From Temnopleurus reevesii (Eukaryota; Echinodermata; Echinoidea; Temnopleuroida; Temnopleuridae), in the NCBI GenBank assembly GCA_036244855.1, contig BQKZ01000934.1, forward strand, positions 116,703 to 135,437: 18,735 nucleotides of DNA. Reading direction: 5' to 3'. Below are positions 17,261 to 18,735 of this stretch, piece after piece (position 1 is the first letter of the stretch; each line of letters starts with the position of its first letter). The notes under the pieces are model-generated. The model was not told the origin of the DNA, did no database searches, and saw only the letters and a list, made by a program, of their open reading frames with translations. The translations under genes and the position numbers were made by a program.

Positions 17261-17615
17261 CATGTACATGTACCTGTCCAAATGAGTCATTTTGTAGTCA
17301 AGTGTAAGAAAACTCTGAATCATGCGGCTAGAATCTCTTACTCCCAAAGGGTGCCCCAGTGTTCGCCATCCTGATTTTTTTCTCACCTTTTTATAGTTGT
17401 TGACCCATGAGCACGAGAAAACTTGCATTAGAATTTTGATAAGGAAAATTATATTTTTCTGAAATTGAATTTTGTTCAATGGGTCAAAGACCAGATCTCA
17501 TTTGACAGAGCCTTCGAAAATGGCAATTTTTTTCTCTTTTTTTTCACAAAAATTAATTTTAATCAAGAATCAATTCATTTCAGATTTGGAATTTTATTCT
17601 AAAAGCCCCCTCCTG
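17261..17615. other. No gene recognised
   Basis: A TACATGTACATGTAC palindromic run adjoins the MITE (17259-17273). The minus-strand frame 17479-17240 has no recognisable motif. Confidence 0.35.
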
Positions 17616-17785
17616 GGCGTTGTTTCACCAAATCGTTCTTAAAGTTACGCACAACTTTAAGAAAGACTGGATTACATCAACTAGTGTAATACGCTTAAAA
17701 TTCTCGATTATTCAGCACAAGAAATGCTACCAGTCTTGTGTAAAGTTGTTCTTCAAGTCTTTCGTAACTTGGTGAATCACAGTCT
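17616..17785. mobile_element. Inverted-repeat MITE (TTTCACCAA ends)
   Basis: The left arm (about 17616-17670) has TTCACCAA, TTCTTAAAGTTACG and ACAACTTTAAGAAAGACTGG. The right arm (about 17730-17785, complement) has TTCACCAA, GTTACGAAAGACTTG and ACAACTTTACACAAGACTGG. The arms are imperfect and a small inverted motif (ATTACA/TGTAAT, 17671-17690) fills part of the spacer. The exact ends and target duplication are unclear. Similar TTTCACCAA...AACTTTACGA-type MITEs are common in marine invertebrate genomes, from memory. Confidence 0.75.
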
Positions 17786-18080
17786 GGGTAGAAATAAACA
17801 CTTCTACTATCAGACATTTTCAGATAATGATGCGTATGGATTGAACCCTGATAATTGCTTAATTCCTTGAATGAATTTCTGATATAAAGAGAGAAAAGTA
17901 GGATAAGCATTGTGCACGATGATGCTCTAGTTCTTGTTAAAACTGAATCAAATATATTTATCTTCAGTACGATCTTTTAATGCAATACATTCTTTTTATT
18001 GTCTTTAATTTTTCTGTAGGCTTGAAATTGCAACCAGTTCTGTTCATATTTCCCGAAACTATGCTCTTGGGCTTTTAATC
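17786..18080. other. No gene recognised
   Basis: AT-rich, short frames only. Confidence 0.35.
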
Positions 18081-18735
18081 TTAGGCCCCTGTTACACCGA
18101 AAAATTGCCTACCCCAAAGCGGCCCAGGTCCGTAGCGGGGCAGGTTCCGACCTTGAGGGGATTAGCGACGGGCGAGTATGGTCCGCAAAAAGAGCCTGTT
18201 TAGACCGCCCTCCATCTCAACCCAAAAAGCCTTCACTTGAGTCCATTGCCTCTCAGGAATGTTGTAAATGAAGAAACAGCGTTGCACACTAGTCTTGTGT
18301 CACAGACCATTGGTTACATATTATGCAGTGCATATCAATACGTGTCTGATTCATAGTCTTCAATTAGAAACTGGGAAACTGAAAGCGATGTCTAAATTAT
18401 GATTATGAGTAGCTTTGGCAGTAGATTACGAAATTCCCTGTGCCGAGAAGTAAAAATTAAAAAAATGAGAGTCTGTGAATTCAGACTAGTTACGGACCTG
18501 GAGCGGTTTGGGTCCTGTTTCTGTTTACACCGCGATTTTTCAGACCCTGAACCGCCCCGAAACCGCCCCGAGACCATATCGGGATGTGGTCTCGGATCGG
18601 TTTGCTTGAGCGACCCTGGGCCGGGTTGAGGTCGGTTCTTCGATGTTTACACCAAAAAATTAACGACCCGAAACCTACCCCAAAGCGACCCGAAACCGAC
18701 CCAGGGTCGCTATTTTTTTCGGTGTAACAGGGGCC
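18081..18735. mobile_element. GC-rich TIR element reaching the window edge (Harbinger-like, candidate TTA duplication)
   Basis: GGCCCCTGTTACACCG plus an A run at 18084-18104 is repeated exactly, inverted, at 18715-18735, where the window ends. TTA precedes the left end (18081-18083). Just inside both ends the same-strand motif CCTACCCCAAAGCG occurs (about 18109 and 18674). Internal echoes of the end motif appear as GTTTAGACCG (about 18198), GTTTACACCG (about 18522) and GTTTACACC (about 18645). A hairpin CCGAGACCA/TGGTCTCGG lies at 18568-18595. The composition is strikingly GC-rich against AT-rich surroundings, and no transposase is seen. The frames at 18399-18629 and 18577-18392 are incidental. 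Confidence 0.82.

Noticed and set aside
18392..18629. Overlapping frames on both strands in the GC-rich end
   Set aside because: They cross the interior of a TIR element, and GC-rich DNA has fewer stops.

Overview
This window looks like AT-rich intergenic or intronic DNA from a marine invertebrate. A sea urchin or other echinoderm is my best guess. The grounds are tRNA-derived SINEs with box A/box B heads, CR1-like LINE 3' ends with tetranucleotide tails, many short inverted-repeat DNA transposons, and recurring TACATGTA motifs. There is no operon, ribosome binding site or long open reading frame of bacterial type. The host assignment is inference; no host protein-coding gene could be established.

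Layout. The left edge (1-95, minus) is the start of a retroelement gag-like reading frame with a CPIPGC / LITAH zinc-finger-like pattern, cut by the window. A decayed non-LTR (LINE) reverse transcriptase and its 3' UTR with a TTTG tail follow at 379-1090 (minus). Positions 2488-2827 and 7937-8455 are inverted copies of one dispersed repeat. A tRNA-headed element with a 13-bp target-site duplication lies at 2873-3143. The 3' end of a second LINE, including a recognisable C-terminal peptide and a GAAT tail, is at 4718-5247 (minus). Four copies of one SINE family with a tRNA-Val-like head lie at 3160-3340, 8057-8300, 11024-11326 and 12092-12393.

The clearest DNA transposon is a 1173-bp element (8690-9862) with terminal inverted repeats of about 235 bp, flanked by TTAA on both sides. 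A 131-bp near-perfect hairpin element with TAA duplications (12650-12780), a 176-bp pogo/Tigger-like element with TA duplications (17083-17258), a hairpin element near 17616-17785 and a GC-rich element starting at 18084 and reaching the window edge are also seen. Two tandem arrays (about 10150-11500, period near 220 bp; about 13020-14262, period 155-240 bp) occupy the centre; the second contains an exact 201-bp duplication and an 18-bp palindrome. Further right are a 156-bp tandem duplication, a homopurine tract and a G-run.

The features do not form a pathway. They are layers of successive insertion: for example, SINEs sit inside a tandem array and inside a dispersed repeat. I found no convincing novel biological system. 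The objects most worth checking are the TTAA long-TIR element with conserved CACGTG and TGACGTA motifs, the tRNA-headed element with inverted ends, a hammerhead-ribozyme-like core near 1319-1346 (weak), and the palindrome-bearing tandem array.
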